Part shown: piece by piece, positions 26,820 to 35,650 of the stretch | How the letters are laid out: the number at the start of each line of letters is the position of its first letter | Position numbering within the stretch: the first letter of the stretch is position 1 | Assembly: GCF_001643775.1 (NCBI RefSeq) | Contig: NZ_CP011402.1 | Coordinates: 186,001-250,000, forward strand | DNA length: 64,000 nt | Source: Denitrobacterium detoxificans | GTDB taxonomy: Bacteria; Actinomycetota; Coriobacteriia; Coriobacteriales; Eggerthellaceae | Reading direction: 5' to 3' | Made by a program: the position numbers and the translations under genes | The notes under the pieces: model-generated | The model's database searches: none | Told to the model about the DNA's origin: nothing | Seen by the model: only the letters and a program-made list of their open reading frames with translations

Positions 26820-29663
26820 ATGCGCAGTCGCATCAAACATTTTCTTGGGATGGAATCGCACGATCGTGACGTCCTGACGTTCTTTGCGCGCTCCAATGCC
26901 AGCGTGGGGTACTATGCGGGCGTCATGCTTACCATTGCATGGCTGGCGGTGCTCGGCACGAGGTTGCTGGGCCTTGAAGCTCTTACCTTTTCCGTTGCCG
27001 GCGTTGGCGTTCCTCTGTTCATGCTCGCATGCAATGTGTTCGTCGTTATTCTTTCCCGGCGCTACCTCAATGCGCATATCAGCCGCAGGAAGTTCCAAGC
27101 CGTGCTCGTCGTGTACATGTTTGCGAGCGTATTGGCGAGCGGCCTTGCTTCTCTGCTCGATTTTGTCTCCGGTGGTCAGGTCGTTATCTTTCTGCTTCAG
27201 GTGGCGTTTTGTACCTGCTTGTTCGTGGAGCCTCCTATTGGCGCGTTGCTGCTCACTTCCGTAACGTTCGTCACGATGAGCGTGGCCGTGTGCCTCCTGG
27301 GCGAGGGGACCGTCGAGATGTACACCGTCATGGTTGTGTCCTGGCTGGCCATTATGGCCGTGAGCGTGGGAAGGTACCGACAAGCGTTTGCGGCTGCGCA
27401 TCGCGAGAGCGAGTTGCGTTCTCTCTCCACGCGCGACGAGCTTACGGGGTTGCCGAATCGCCGCGCGTTGCGTATGAATTTCTCTCACTATGTTAATGAG
27501 CCCATCATCGTGGTCATGGCCGACCTCGATGACTTCAAGTACGTGAATGACGCCTGTGGTCACACGGCTGGCGATGCCATCCTCGAGCAATTCGCCCATG
27601 TAATTGTCGAGTTTTTCCCCGGTGACGACATCTATCGCTATGGGGGCGACGAGTTTCTCGCCTTGCTTGCCATATCGGAAGAGGAGCTGCTCGAACGTTC
27701 GAATGACCTGCGCGCTGCCCTGCTTGCCGTGAAGGAGCCGAAGGTACGCGCTACGGGCTATAAGATGGCCCATACTGCTGGTTACGTGTGCGGTGTTGCT
27801 CGAAGCGAAAAAGAGCTGCGCCACATGATTACGTTGGCCGACGAGAATCTGCTTCGGGCGAAGCAGCGGGGCAAGGATATCATCCTTGGCTCCAAGTTCA
27901 GCCCCTCGGAAGACGAAGCGAGTTTGGGCGAATCGTTGCTGCACGATCGCGGGGTCGACGAGCTCACGGGTATGCCAACGCGTTCGTCCTTCCGCCGCCA
28001 GGCGCGCGAGCTCATCGACCGGGCGAACGAAGCCGAGCTCGTTGCGTATATCGTGCATTTCGATATCGAGGATTTCAAGATCTACAACAGCCAGAAGGGC
28101 TACGAAAGTGGCGATGAGCTGCTGAAGCGCGTGGGTTCGCTCGTGAAATCCACGTTTACCGATGGTGTGACCTCGCATTTGTCCGACGACCATTTCGTGG
28201 TTGCGGTGATTGCCACCGACGATTTCGAACAGCGAGTTGCATCGGTGTGCGAGGGCGTGGCGAAGCTGGGGGATGGCCTGGTGGTCGTGGCGAAGGCTGG
28301 CATTTACGTGTGTCATCCGGATGATCCGCGCGTGGGTCTTTCCTTCATGGCCGACTGCGCGAAGGTCGCCTGCGATAGCGTTAAGGGTCGCTACGACGAG
28401 CTATACCGCTATTTCGACGAGAAGATGATGGCGCGCGTGGCGCGTCGATATTACGTGGTGAATAACCTTGATAAGGCTTTGCGCGAGGGCTACATTCGCG
28501 CAAGCTATCAGCGTGTCGTTCGTACGGTTACCGGAAAGGTGTGCGGCTACGAGGCCCTGGCTAAGTGGGATGACCCCGAGCACGGAATCATCCCCGCTTC
28601 TGAGTTCGTGCCCATCCTGGAAGATGCGCGCCTCATCCACAAGCTCGATTTGTTCATGCTCCATGCCGTATGCGAAGACCACAAGAACGTGCGTGCCGAT
28701 GGCGTTGAGACGCTCCCGACCTCGGTGAACCTTTCGCGCTTGGATTTCGACCTTTGCGATCTTCCGTCCGAAGTGTCTGGCGCCATTGCTTCGTGTGGCA
28801 TCCCGCCCGAGCTCATTCATTTCGAGATCACCGAAAGCTCGCTGGCCGATTCCGCTGGCACGCTGAAGAGCGGTGTTGCATCCCTGCGTGAATTGGGCCA
28901 CGAGGTATGGGTCGACGATTTCGGCAGTGGTTTCTCGTCGCTCAACATGCTCAAGGAGTACGAATTCGACGCCCTGAAGATCGACATGGAGTTCTTCCGC
29001 GTGCGCGGCGGCGATGACGTTTCCGACGAGCGCGCTCGTCGTATCGTTGCCTCTACGGTGAATATGGCGAAGAGGATTGGCATGGGCGTCATTGCCGAGG
29101 GCGTCGCAAGCGAGGAACAGCGCAGTTTCCTGTCTCGCATAGGGTGCGGCAAGATCCAGGGCGAGCTGTATGGCTTGTCGAGGCACGACGATGCGGAATT
29201 GCATCATTCCGAGAATCGAAACGAACTCATCGAGTCCCAGGCTGAGCGCGTGTATTTCGACAAGATTGACGAGCTGAACATGCTTTCTGCCAATCCGTTG
29301 GCCGATTTGGGTCATGGACCGTTTCTCTATGGGCGCCCTATTGCCGTGGTAGAGTTCTGTGACGACGATACGATGCACTACATACAGGTGAACAAGCGTT
29401 TCATGCATATGATTCAGGAGGGCGGGACGCAGGGGCTAGCCGAGTCCGAGGCGCGGTTCAATACTCCCGGACCATTCCGGGATGCGGCGATTCACGCGTT
29501 CAAGCAGATCGAGCAGGCCGGCACGCAGATGCGCTATAGCCTGACGCGAGGAGATATAACGTATTGCATCGACGCTGCATTCGTGGTTCGCAGGGAAGGG
29601 GCTGCTGCTTTCCTGGCCGAAGTTCAGTGCTTCGATTCGAACGATATTACATTCGTGGAATAG
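26820..29663 (+). CDS. Membrane GGDEF - degenerate GGDEF - EAL protein
   Basis: 947 residues. An N-terminal integral membrane sensor (about 35-190, roughly six helices) is followed by an intact diguanylate cyclase motif GGDEF at 275-279. A second GGDEF-like domain has its motif reduced to SDDHF (455-459). An EAL domain starts at 578, with EITESS, DDFGSGFSSLN and IAEGVASEEQ conserved. A C-terminal ~150-residue PAS-like region comes last. It could both make and degrade cyclic di-GMP; the middle domain is more likely a GTP or allosteric site. Cyclic di-GMP commonly controls pili, and two pilus loci flank this gene (inference). Confidence 0.9.
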   Translation: MRSRIKHFLGMESHDRDVLTFFARSNASVGYYAGVMLTIAWLAVLGTRLLGLEALTFSVAGVGVPLFMLACNVFVVILSRRYLNAHISRRKFQAVLVVYMFASVLASGLASLLDFVSGGQVVIFLLQVAFCTCLFVEPPIGALLLTSVTFVTMSVAVCLLGEGTVEMYTVMVVSWLAIMAVSVGRYRQAFAAAHRESELRSLSTRDELTGLPNRRALRMNFSHYVNEPIIVVMADLDDFKYVNDACGHTAGDAILEQFAHVIVEFFPGDDIYRYGGDEFLALLAISEEELLERSNDLRAALLAVKEPKVRATGYKMAHTAGYVCGVARSEKELRHMITLADENLLRAKQRGKDIILGSKFSPSEDEASLGESLLHDRGVDELTGMPTRSSFRRQARELIDRANEAELVAYIVHFDIEDFKIYNSQKGYESGDELLKRVGSLVKSTFTDGVTSHLSDDHFVVAVIATDDFEQRVASVCEGVAKLGDGLVVVAKAGIYVCHPDDPRVGLSFMADCAKVACDSVKGRYDELYRYFDEKMMARVARRYYVVNNLDKALREGYIRASYQRVVRTVTGKVCGYEALAKWDDPEHGIIPASEFVPILEDARLIHKLDLFMLHAVCEDHKNVRADGVETLPTSVNLSRLDFDLCDLPSEVSGAIASCGIPPELIHFEITESSLADSAGTLKSGVASLRELGHEVWVDDFGSGFSSLNMLKEYEFDALKIDMEFFRVRGGDDVSDERARRIVASTVNMAKRIGMGVIAEGVASEEQRSFLSRIGCGKIQGELYGLSRHDDAELHHSENRNELIESQAERVYFDKIDELNMLSANPLADLGHGPFLYGRPIAVVEFCDDDTMHYIQVNKRFMHMIQEGGTQGLAESEARFNTPGPFRDAAIHAFKQIEQAGTQMRYSLTRGDITYCIDAAFVVRREGAAAFLAEVQCFDSNDITFVE

Positions 29664-29670
29664 CATAATC

Positions 29671-29704
29671 GCGCATTCGCTTGCTGTTCGTCGAGCGAAT
29701 GTGC
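29671..29704. repeat. Hairpin-forming inverted repeat downstream of the GGDEF/EAL gene
   Basis: GCGCATTCGCT (29671-29681) and AGCGAATGTGC (29694-29704) pair with one wobble. There is no T run, so it is a weak terminator or a protein or RNA site ahead of cimA. Confidence 0.4.
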
Positions 29705-29774
29705 TATGTTACGCCCTTGTTGTGTCGTCGCTTTCGTACTTTAGCGTAATGGAGTACAATAGCGAAATTGACAG

Positions 29775-31385
29775 ATGGCCTGCCCAATGGGGGAATGTAC
29801 GGATACGCACACTCACATAGTCACCTATGATTCCACGCTTCGCGATGGCGAGCAGGGTGAAGGCATATCATTTTCCCTTGAAGACAAGTTGCGCATCGTC
29901 GAACGCCTCGACGCGTTTGGCATCGACGTTATCGAAGGCGGCTATCCCGCATCCAACCCGAAAGACATCGCCTTCTTCCAGCGTGTGGCTTCCATGCAGC
30001 TTTCCCATGCCAAGGTGGCCGCATTTGGCTCTACCTGCCGCAAGGGTGTTGCTGCTCAGGAAGATACCGGCTTGGCCGATTTGCTGGCAAGTGGCGCGCC
30101 CATCGTGACCATCGTTGGCAAATGTCACGAAGAACAGGTAACGCGCGCATTGCGCACGACGCTTCAGGAAAACGTGCGCATGGTGCGCGATTCCGTTTCC
30201 TACCTGGTTAGCCAGGGTGTGGAAGTAGTGTTCGACGCCGAGCATTTCTTCGATGGCTACGAGGCAAACCCCGCCTATGCGTTGGAGGTTTTGCGTGCGG
30301 CGAGCGAAGCGGGGGCGTCGTCTATCGACCTCTGCGAGACCAACGGCGGAAAGCTGCCCATGCACATCTATCGCGTGGTCTCTGAGGTGACGCAGGCTCT
30401 GCCCGGACAGCGTTTCGGCATTCACTGTCACAACGATTCCGGTTGCGCGGTTGCCAATACGCTCATGGCCGTTGCCGCGGGTGCAACGCAGGTCCAGGGT
30501 ACGGTGAACGGCTTCGGTGAACGCGTCGGCAATGCGGATTTGCTTACCGTCATCGCCGACCTGCAGCTGAAGATGGGCAAGCATTGCGTCGACGATCTTA
30601 CCCAGCTTACGGGTGTGGCGAATTTTGTGGCCGAATGCTGCAACGTAACGCTTCCCGCGCGTACGCCCTACACGGGGCAATCCGCGTTTGCCCACAAGGG
30701 AGGCTTGCATGCCAGTGCGTTGGCGCGCTATTCCGCGGCGTACGAGCATGAAAGCCCCGAAGCGGTTGGCAACGAACAGCGTGTGCTGGTAAGCGAGCTT
30801 GCGGGCAAGGCGTCGCTTGTCACCAAGGCGAAGTCGCTGGGGCTCGATCTGTCGGGCCAGCCCAATTTGGTTCAGGAGATTCTGGACGACGTGAAGGCAC
30901 GCGAAGCCGCCGGCTATTCCTACGAAGTCGCCGATGGCTCTCTGGCGCTGCTCATCATGCGCCACTTGGGAACTTCGAAGCCCCATTTCACGTTGGAGAG
31001 CTTCCGCGTTATCGTGGACGACCGCGAAGACGAGGGCGCTTTGGCGAGGGATGCGGAAAGCGAAGCGACTATCAAGATTCACGTTGGCGATGCGCGCTAT
31101 GTCGCCACGGGCGAGGGCGTTGGTCCCGTTGGCGCGCTCGACAACGCATTGCGCCAGGCTATTGGCGAGTCGTACCCCGAAGTTGCGAATATCGAGCTCG
31201 TCGACTTCAAGGTGCGCATTTTGGACGAAAGCGTTGGCACGAACGCCATCACGCGCGTAACCATCACCACTTCCGATGGCACGCATACGTGGGGCACGGT
31301 TAGCGTGAGCGAGAACATTATCGAGGCGTCGTGGAATGCCCTCGTCGACTCGGTCGAATACGGTTTGACTAGGATGGGAAAGTAA
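29775..31385 (+). CDS. cimA: Citramalate synthase
   Basis: 536 residues of the LeuA/CimA family, of the TIGR00977 type. It condenses pyruvate and acetyl-CoA to (R)-citramalate, a threonine-independent entry to isoleucine. The N-terminal barrel starts VTYDSTLRDGEQGEGISFS and includes FDAEHFFDGY, GIHCHNDSGCAVANTLMAV and the late HKGGLHASA. The C-terminal LeuA dimerisation/regulatory domain (about 400-536) suggests feedback control by isoleucine. ATG 29775 lies only about 14 bases after a TACAAT box (29755-29760), so the leader may be very short; ATG 29787 is an alternative. Its stop overlaps the next ATG. Confidence 0.9.
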   Translation: MACPMGECTDTHTHIVTYDSTLRDGEQGEGISFSLEDKLRIVERLDAFGIDVIEGGYPASNPKDIAFFQRVASMQLSHAKVAAFGSTCRKGVAAQEDTGLADLLASGAPIVTIVGKCHEEQVTRALRTTLQENVRMVRDSVSYLVSQGVEVVFDAEHFFDGYEANPAYALEVLRAASEAGASSIDLCETNGGKLPMHIYRVVSEVTQALPGQRFGIHCHNDSGCAVANTLMAVAAGATQVQGTVNGFGERVGNADLLTVIADLQLKMGKHCVDDLTQLTGVANFVAECCNVTLPARTPYTGQSAFAHKGGLHASALARYSAAYEHESPEAVGNEQRVLVSELAGKASLVTKAKSLGLDLSGQPNLVQEILDDVKAREAAGYSYEVADGSLALLIMRHLGTSKPHFTLESFRVIVDDREDEGALARDAESEATIKIHVGDARYVATGEGVGPVGALDNALRQAIGESYPEVANIELVDFKVRILDESVGTNAITRVTITTSDGTHTWGTVSVSENIIEASWNALVDSVEYGLTRMGK

Positions 31386-31678
31386 TGAGCGATCTGAGAA
31401 ATGCCAGTGTTGAGGCCCTGCTTGAGGTTATCGCGGGCGTAAAGGATACCGATGTGGCGTATGCTCTGCTCGAGGATCTATTCACGATTCGCGAAATCAA
31501 GGAGACGTCGCAGCGCCTCGAGGTTGCCCGTATGCTCGATTCCGGCAAGCCCTACGTTGCCATCGAGGAGGCCACTGGTGCCTCCGCCACCACTATTGCG
31601 CGCGTATCCAAGGCGCTGAACTATGGCTCAGGTGGCTACCGTCATGCCCTCGACATTCTGGAGAAGACCCGCAAGTAA
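31385..31678 (+). CDS. TrpR-like protein of the YerC/YecD family
   Basis: 97 residues with the Trp-repressor superfamily helix-turn-helix: LEDLFTIREIKETSQRLEVA, then AIEEATGASATTIARVSKAL. The family (TIGR02531) is a small putative DNA-binding regulator of unknown ligand. It is coupled to citramalate synthase through a TAATG overlap, which suggests a regulatory link to amino acid synthesis (inference). Confidence 0.85.
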   Translation: MSDLRNASVEALLEVIAGVKDTDVAYALLEDLFTIREIKETSQRLEVARMLDSGKPYVAIEEATGASATTIARVSKALNYGSGGYRHALDILEKTRK

Positions 31679-31684
31679 CGTGGG

Positions 31685-32344
31685 CTAGGCGCCGTAACGC
31701 TGCACGTTGCGGCTGAATGCTTCCAGAATGAGCTGCGCCCTGGTGCCGATGGGCGTGGTATTCGTCTCTAGGAAATGCGGAACATCGGGGACGGCAATCT
31801 TGAATACCTCGATGCATTCCGTGGGCTCCGTGTGCGGCTCGCATGCGAGCTCGTCTTCCACGTGCACGTATACTACCTGCACCGTTTCCTCGCTCATGCC
31901 GGCCGAGGAAAACCCTGGCTGGGAAAGCGGGTTTACGTGCGCGCATCCCTGTTCGTCGCGGGCAAGCGCATAGCCCGTTTCCTCGCTGAGCTCGCGCTCG
32001 ACGGCGCTTTCCAGAGATTCCCCTGGTTCCACGAGGCCAGCAGGGAAGGCGATGCACCAGCTGTTGAGTGGATAGCGAAACTCGCGTACCAAGACGAGTT
32101 CGTTGCTGCGCGTGCGCGGCACGATGCATACGGCATCGGGTGCTTGCATGTGCGGGGCGTCGCTGGCCATGTTGCGCAGTTCTTCCAGGTAGGCGTCGTA
32201 TTTCTTGCGAGAGACGGCTTCGTAGGCGAATTCGCGTCCATTGGGCAGGCGATAGGTGAGCACGTACTTCTTGATCCAGCCATCGGAGACCTGGTCGACC
32301 TTGATGAGCTGGGGTGTTTCCATTTGCTGTGCTCCTGCGTTCAT
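31685..32344 (-). CDS. Nudix hydrolase (ADP-ribose pyrophosphatase-like)
   Basis: 219 residues. The Nudix box is complete as GLVEPGESLESAVERELSEE with the metal-binding REL-EE core. The preceding VREFRYPLNSWCIAFPAG is typical of the ADP-ribose and nucleoside-diphosphate-sugar group. It cleaves X-diphosphate compounds in the cytoplasm. AAGGGAG precedes ATG 32344. Convergent with the YerC gene, six bases apart. Confidence 0.87.
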   Translation of the reverse strand: MNAGAQQMETPQLIKVDQVSDGWIKKYVLTYRLPNGREFAYEAVSRKKYDAYLEELRNMASDAPHMQAPDAVCIVPRTRSNELVLVREFRYPLNSWCIAFPAGLVEPGESLESAVERELSEETGYALARDEQGCAHVNPLSQPGFSSAGMSEETVQVVYVHVEDELACEPHTEPTECIEVFKIAVPDVPHFLETNTTPIGTRAQLILEAFSRNVQRYGA

Positions 32345-32463
32345 GGGCGCTCCCTTCTCTGTTCGTGGGTTCAGTATACGACTACATGGCGGATGCATTG
32401 ATTGACGTGGCTTTCAAGCGGGCTCGCGTGGCGTTGGGACGTGCAAGGGGGCCGAGAACGAAA

Positions 32464-32499
32464 GCCCCGAGCGGAGGTTGCTTCCGCTCGGGGCCTTTT
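32464..32499. terminator. Bidirectional terminator
   Basis: 12-bp perfect stem GCCCCGAGCGGA/TCCGCTCGGGGC (32464-32475 with 32483-32494), TTTT after it on the plus strand and TTTCG on the minus strand. It lies 21 bases past the rubrerythrin stop. Confidence 0.85.
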
Positions 32500-32515
32500 G
32501 GTTCGGCGTAGTGGA

Positions 32516-33112
32516 TTAGAATTCCAGGAATTTGCTTTCCGGGGCGCCGCAAATGGGGCAGCTGCCTACGCCCTTGCCCTTGTGAATGTAGCCGCAGCCA
32601 GGGCATACGTAGTATTTTTCATCGGTCAGGTGATCGATGGTGTTGTAGGCGTCGATGTAGCGCTGGGCGTGATATGCCTCGGCGAGCTTTGCGCGCGTGA
32701 ACACCATTTCGGCTGCCGTGTCGCCTGCTTCCTGGGCAATCTTGATGAACTGCGGATACATGTCGCTCGTTTCGAAGATTTCGCCCAGAGCGGCGTCGAT
32801 GAGGTTTACGTCGGTGGAATGAACTTCTGCCTCGGGTGCCTCCGGGTTCACGTAGTCGGGTTCGGCCTTGCGCACCAGGTTGCTCTCCATGGCGATGTGA
32901 ATCTGCTCGGCCTTGCTTGCTGCTGCAAAGAGGCTGGCGATCTGGCCAAAGCCCTCTTCGGCGGCCTTCTTGGAATACGCCGCGTACTTGGCGCTGGCAC
33001 CCGTTTCGCCCATGACGGCGCTCTTTAGGTTTGCGAGCGTGTCGCCGGGCTGGCAGGCGGGGTTCGGAACGACGTTGAAGTTGCTGGAATTCGAAGCGTT
33101 GGGTAGTGCCAT
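32516..33112 (-). CDS. Rubrerythrin-type peroxide-reducing protein
   Basis: 198 residues. A ferritin-like four-helix domain with diiron ligands (GETGASAKYAAYSKKAAEEG, AAASKAEQIHI, ETSDMYPQF, RAKLAEAYHAQRY) is followed by a C-terminal rubredoxin-like zinc/iron knuckle VCPGCGYIHKG ... CPICGAP. It detoxifies hydrogen peroxide in the cytoplasm of anaerobes. AAAGGAGGG precedes ATG 33112. Single gene; the 278 bases upstream, shared divergently with the aminopeptidase, hold no other gene that I can see. Confidence 0.9.
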   Translation of the reverse strand: MALPNASNSSNFNVVPNPACQPGDTLANLKSAVMGETGASAKYAAYSKKAAEEGFGQIASLFAAASKAEQIHIAMESNLVRKAEPDYVNPEAPEAEVHSTDVNLIDAALGEIFETSDMYPQFIKIAQEAGDTAAEMVFTRAKLAEAYHAQRYIDAYNTIDHLTDEKYYVCPGCGYIHKGKGVGSCPICGAPESKFLEF

Positions 33113-33390
33113 GTTGACCCTCCTTTTCCGACCTGTGGCCGGTATCTCGTAACTGGCATACACAAACTAGCACGTGCGGTATGGCTCCCGCATGGCACCA
33201 GCATACTCGTCAATCATCCGTCATGTAACGTGAAAATGCAGAAGCCAGCTGGGCTGACGAAGGGGTGAATCTCGTTCGCAGGTCGTTTGTCGTAAGGATG
33301 ACATTCTGCGTGCCGCAGGTGCGTGCGCGAGTGGAGTGCGATAATGCGAGGGTACGACAAAAAGCTGCAGGGCATAGCGAAAGGAGCTTC

Positions 33391-34818
33391 ATGGAGCGTA
33401 AGAACGCATGGAAGGCGTATTCCGAAGAAGACCTGGTCAAGGTAACGAACCTTGCCAATTCGTATATTGATTTCATCAGCTCGTGCAAGACCGAGCGCGA
33501 GTGCGCGGCGTACGTGATGGAAACGGCGCGTGCCGCGGGCTATCGCAGCCTCGAAGAGGTGCGCGCTGCGGGCCAGGCGCTCAAGCCGGGCGACCGCGTG
33601 TACGCGAGCAACTACGACAAGTCGGTCATGCTGGTTCAAATTGGCAAGAAGCCGCTGGAAGAGGGCTTCAACATTCTGGGAGCGCATATCGATTCGCCCC
33701 GTTTGGATGTGAAGCAGAACCCCCTGTACGAGCAGAACGATTTTGCCCTGCTCGACACGCATTACTATGGCGGCGTGAAGAAGTACCAGTGGGTTACGGT
33801 ACCCCTGGCCATTCACGGCGTCGTGGTGAAGAAGGACGGCGCGAAGGTGCAGGTCAATGTGGGCGAAGATGCGGCTGATCCCGCCTTCTGCGTAACCGAC
33901 CTGCTCATTCATCTGGGCGCCGACCAGCTGAAGAAGGATGGCGGCCACGTGGTCGAGGGCGAAGACCTTGACGTGCTGGTTGGCGGCCGCCCGCTCGTGG
34001 TGTCCGAGGAAGACGCGAAGGCCGCTCCCAAGGGTTCGGCAGAGGCCATGGCGGCAAAGGAGCCGGTCAAGGCAGCCATCGTGAAACTCTTCCGCGAAAA
34101 GTACGGCTTCGACGAAGAAGACCTACTTTCCGCCGAGCTCGAAGTTGTTCCCGCGGGTCGCGCGCGTAGCTGTGGCTTCGACGAGAGCATGGTGCTGGGC
34201 TATGGCCAGGACGACCGCGTATGCAGCTACCCGAGCCTCATCGCGCAGCTCCAGGCGGGCGATTTGGATCGCACGGCCATCTGCCTGCTGGTGGACAAGG
34301 AAGAAATCGGTAGCGTGGGTGCCACGGGCATGACGAGCATGTTCTTCGAGAACACCGTGGCCGAGATTATGGCGCTTGCCGGCGAAGAGGGCGATCTGCC
34401 CCTGCGTCGCGCGCTGGCTGCCTCCAACATGCTGTCGAGCGACGTGAGCGCTGGCATCGACCCGCTGTACGCGAACGCCTTCGACGTGAAGAACGCGGGC
34501 ATGCTTGGCCACGGCCTGGTGTTCAACAAGTACACGGGCGCTCGCGGCAAGAGCGGCAGCAACGATGCGAACGCCGAGTACATGGGCAAGATTCGCGGCA
34601 TCATGGATGCTGGCAACGTGACGTTCCACACGTGCGAGCTGGGCAAGGTCGACCAGGGCGGTGGCGGCACCATCGCGTATATCCTGGCGAAGTACGGTAT
34701 GAACGTCATCGACTGCGGCGTGCCCGTGCTTTCCATGCATGCTCCGTGGGAGGTTACGAACAAGGCCGACATCTACGAGGCGCTGAAGGGCTACTCCGCA
34801 TTCCTGCAGTACGCGTAG
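33391..34818 (+). CDS. M18 family aminopeptidase
   Basis: 475 residues of the aspartyl-aminopeptidase family, cytoplasmic, forming large tetrahedral assemblies. Conserved metal and catalytic segments are present: GAHIDSPRLD, DKEEIGSVGATGM, SSDVSAGIDP and SMHAPWEV near the end. It removes N-terminal (often acidic) residues from peptides. GAAAGGAGC precedes ATG 33391; the frame extends upstream to 33265 without a better start. A strong terminator follows. Confidence 0.92.
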   Translation: MERKNAWKAYSEEDLVKVTNLANSYIDFISSCKTERECAAYVMETARAAGYRSLEEVRAAGQALKPGDRVYASNYDKSVMLVQIGKKPLEEGFNILGAHIDSPRLDVKQNPLYEQNDFALLDTHYYGGVKKYQWVTVPLAIHGVVVKKDGAKVQVNVGEDAADPAFCVTDLLIHLGADQLKKDGGHVVEGEDLDVLVGGRPLVVSEEDAKAAPKGSAEAMAAKEPVKAAIVKLFREKYGFDEEDLLSAELEVVPAGRARSCGFDESMVLGYGQDDRVCSYPSLIAQLQAGDLDRTAICLLVDKEEIGSVGATGMTSMFFENTVAEIMALAGEEGDLPLRRALAASNMLSSDVSAGIDPLYANAFDVKNAGMLGHGLVFNKYTGARGKSGSNDANAEYMGKIRGIMDAGNVTFHTCELGKVDQGGGGTIAYILAKYGMNVIDCGVPVLSMHAPWEVTNKADIYEALKGYSAFLQYA

Positions 34819-34843
34819 TCTCTGCTTCCATCTGCCATCTTGT

Positions 34844-34877
34844 GCCCTGGTTCGCTTGTGCGGGCCAGGGCTTTTTT
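34844..34877 (+). terminator. Terminator of the aminopeptidase gene
   Basis: GCCCTGG (34844-34850) pairs with CCAGGGC (34865-34871), followed by six T. It isolates the Tad operon from the aminopeptidase gene. Confidence 0.88.
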
Positions 34878-34899
34878 GTGCCCGCTGGCCGTTGCAAGA

Positions 34900-34921
34900 A
34901 TTGCGCGACGATTGCGCAACG
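34900..34921. repeat. 11-bp tandem direct repeat upstream of cpaB
   Basis: ATTGCGCGACG (34900-34910) is immediately followed by ATTGCGCAACG (34911-34921), one mismatch apart, about 85 bases before the cpaB start. An 11-base period places both copies on one helix face, suggesting a regulator site for the Tad operon. Speculative. Confidence 0.35.
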
Positions 34922-35005
34922 ATTCCGTTCAATTTTCCGCGGTTCTTTTTCCCACGCGCTGCGACTGCCGTTCCTCATCTTTGGCGTAGGAGGAAAGGAG
35001 GGTGC

Positions 35006-35650
35006 GTGAAGCGAAGGGGAATGCTTGCGTTGTCGCTGCTGTTTGGCGTGGTATGTGCCTTGTCCGTCATGGCGTATCTGAGCATGGTGAAGGGCCAGGT
35101 TGACGATGCCCGCGCCGAGGCCATGTCTCGTTACGGAGGCGACCAAGTGGAAGTCTGCGTGGCAACGCGCGATATTGCTCCGGGCGAGAAGCTCGATGCG
35201 TCCAATGCCGAGGTGCGGCCGTGGCTTGTCGATTTGCTTCCGGAAGGCGCCGTGGGTTCCCTTGCCGCCAAGGATGGCATGCGCCTTACATCTTCCATTG
35301 GCAAAGGAGAGGTGGTAACCGAGCAACGCTTTTCGGGGTCGTCGGATTCCCTGGTGGTTCCTGCGGGGTATCAGGCCGTTGGCTTGGAAGTGGAAAGCGC
35401 GCAGGCGGTTGGCGGAGCGCTGAGCGTTGGCAACAACATCGACGTGTATGCCGTTTCCGCTTCGGGCGTGTCATGCATCGCGCGCGGCGTGTCGGTGCTT
35501 GCTTGCGGCTCGGGTTCTGGGTCGCGGTCATGGGTGACGCTGGCGGTGGCCGACGAAGGCGTTCAGGAAATGATTGCTGCAACCCAATCCGCCTCCCTGT
35601 ACCTCACCCTGCCCGGTTCGTCGTATGAGGGGAGCTCGCATGGAGCCTAG
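35006..35650 (+). CDS. cpaB: Flp pilus assembly protein CpaB/RcpC
   Basis: 214 residues. One N-terminal membrane helix (about 6-25) is followed by an SAF domain (VCVATRDIAPGEKLDASNAE) and the RcpC/CpaB domain (VPAGYQAVGLEVESAQAVGG, GNNIDVYAV). It is anchored outside the membrane and helps stabilise the Tad secretion complex. GTG start after GGAGGAAAGGAGGG. First gene of cpaB-cpaE-cpaF-tadB-tadC-flp; it overlaps cpaE by 11 bases. Confidence 0.85.
   Translation: MKRRGMLALSLLFGVVCALSVMAYLSMVKGQVDDARAEAMSRYGGDQVEVCVATRDIAPGEKLDASNAEVRPWLVDLLPEGAVGSLAAKDGMRLTSSIGKGEVVTEQRFSGSSDSLVVPAGYQAVGLEVESAQAVGGALSVGNNIDVYAVSASGVSCIARGVSVLACGSGSGSRSWVTLAVADEGVQEMIAATQSASLYLTLPGSSYEGSSHGA

Noticed and set aside
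28401-29408. 335-codon minus-strand frame opposite the EAL domain
   Set aside because: Antisense shadow of a gene with clear GGDEF/EAL motifs; no motif of its own.
29868-31286. 472-codon minus-strand frame opposite cimA
   Set aside because: Antisense shadow; the plus strand encodes a complete citramalate synthase.
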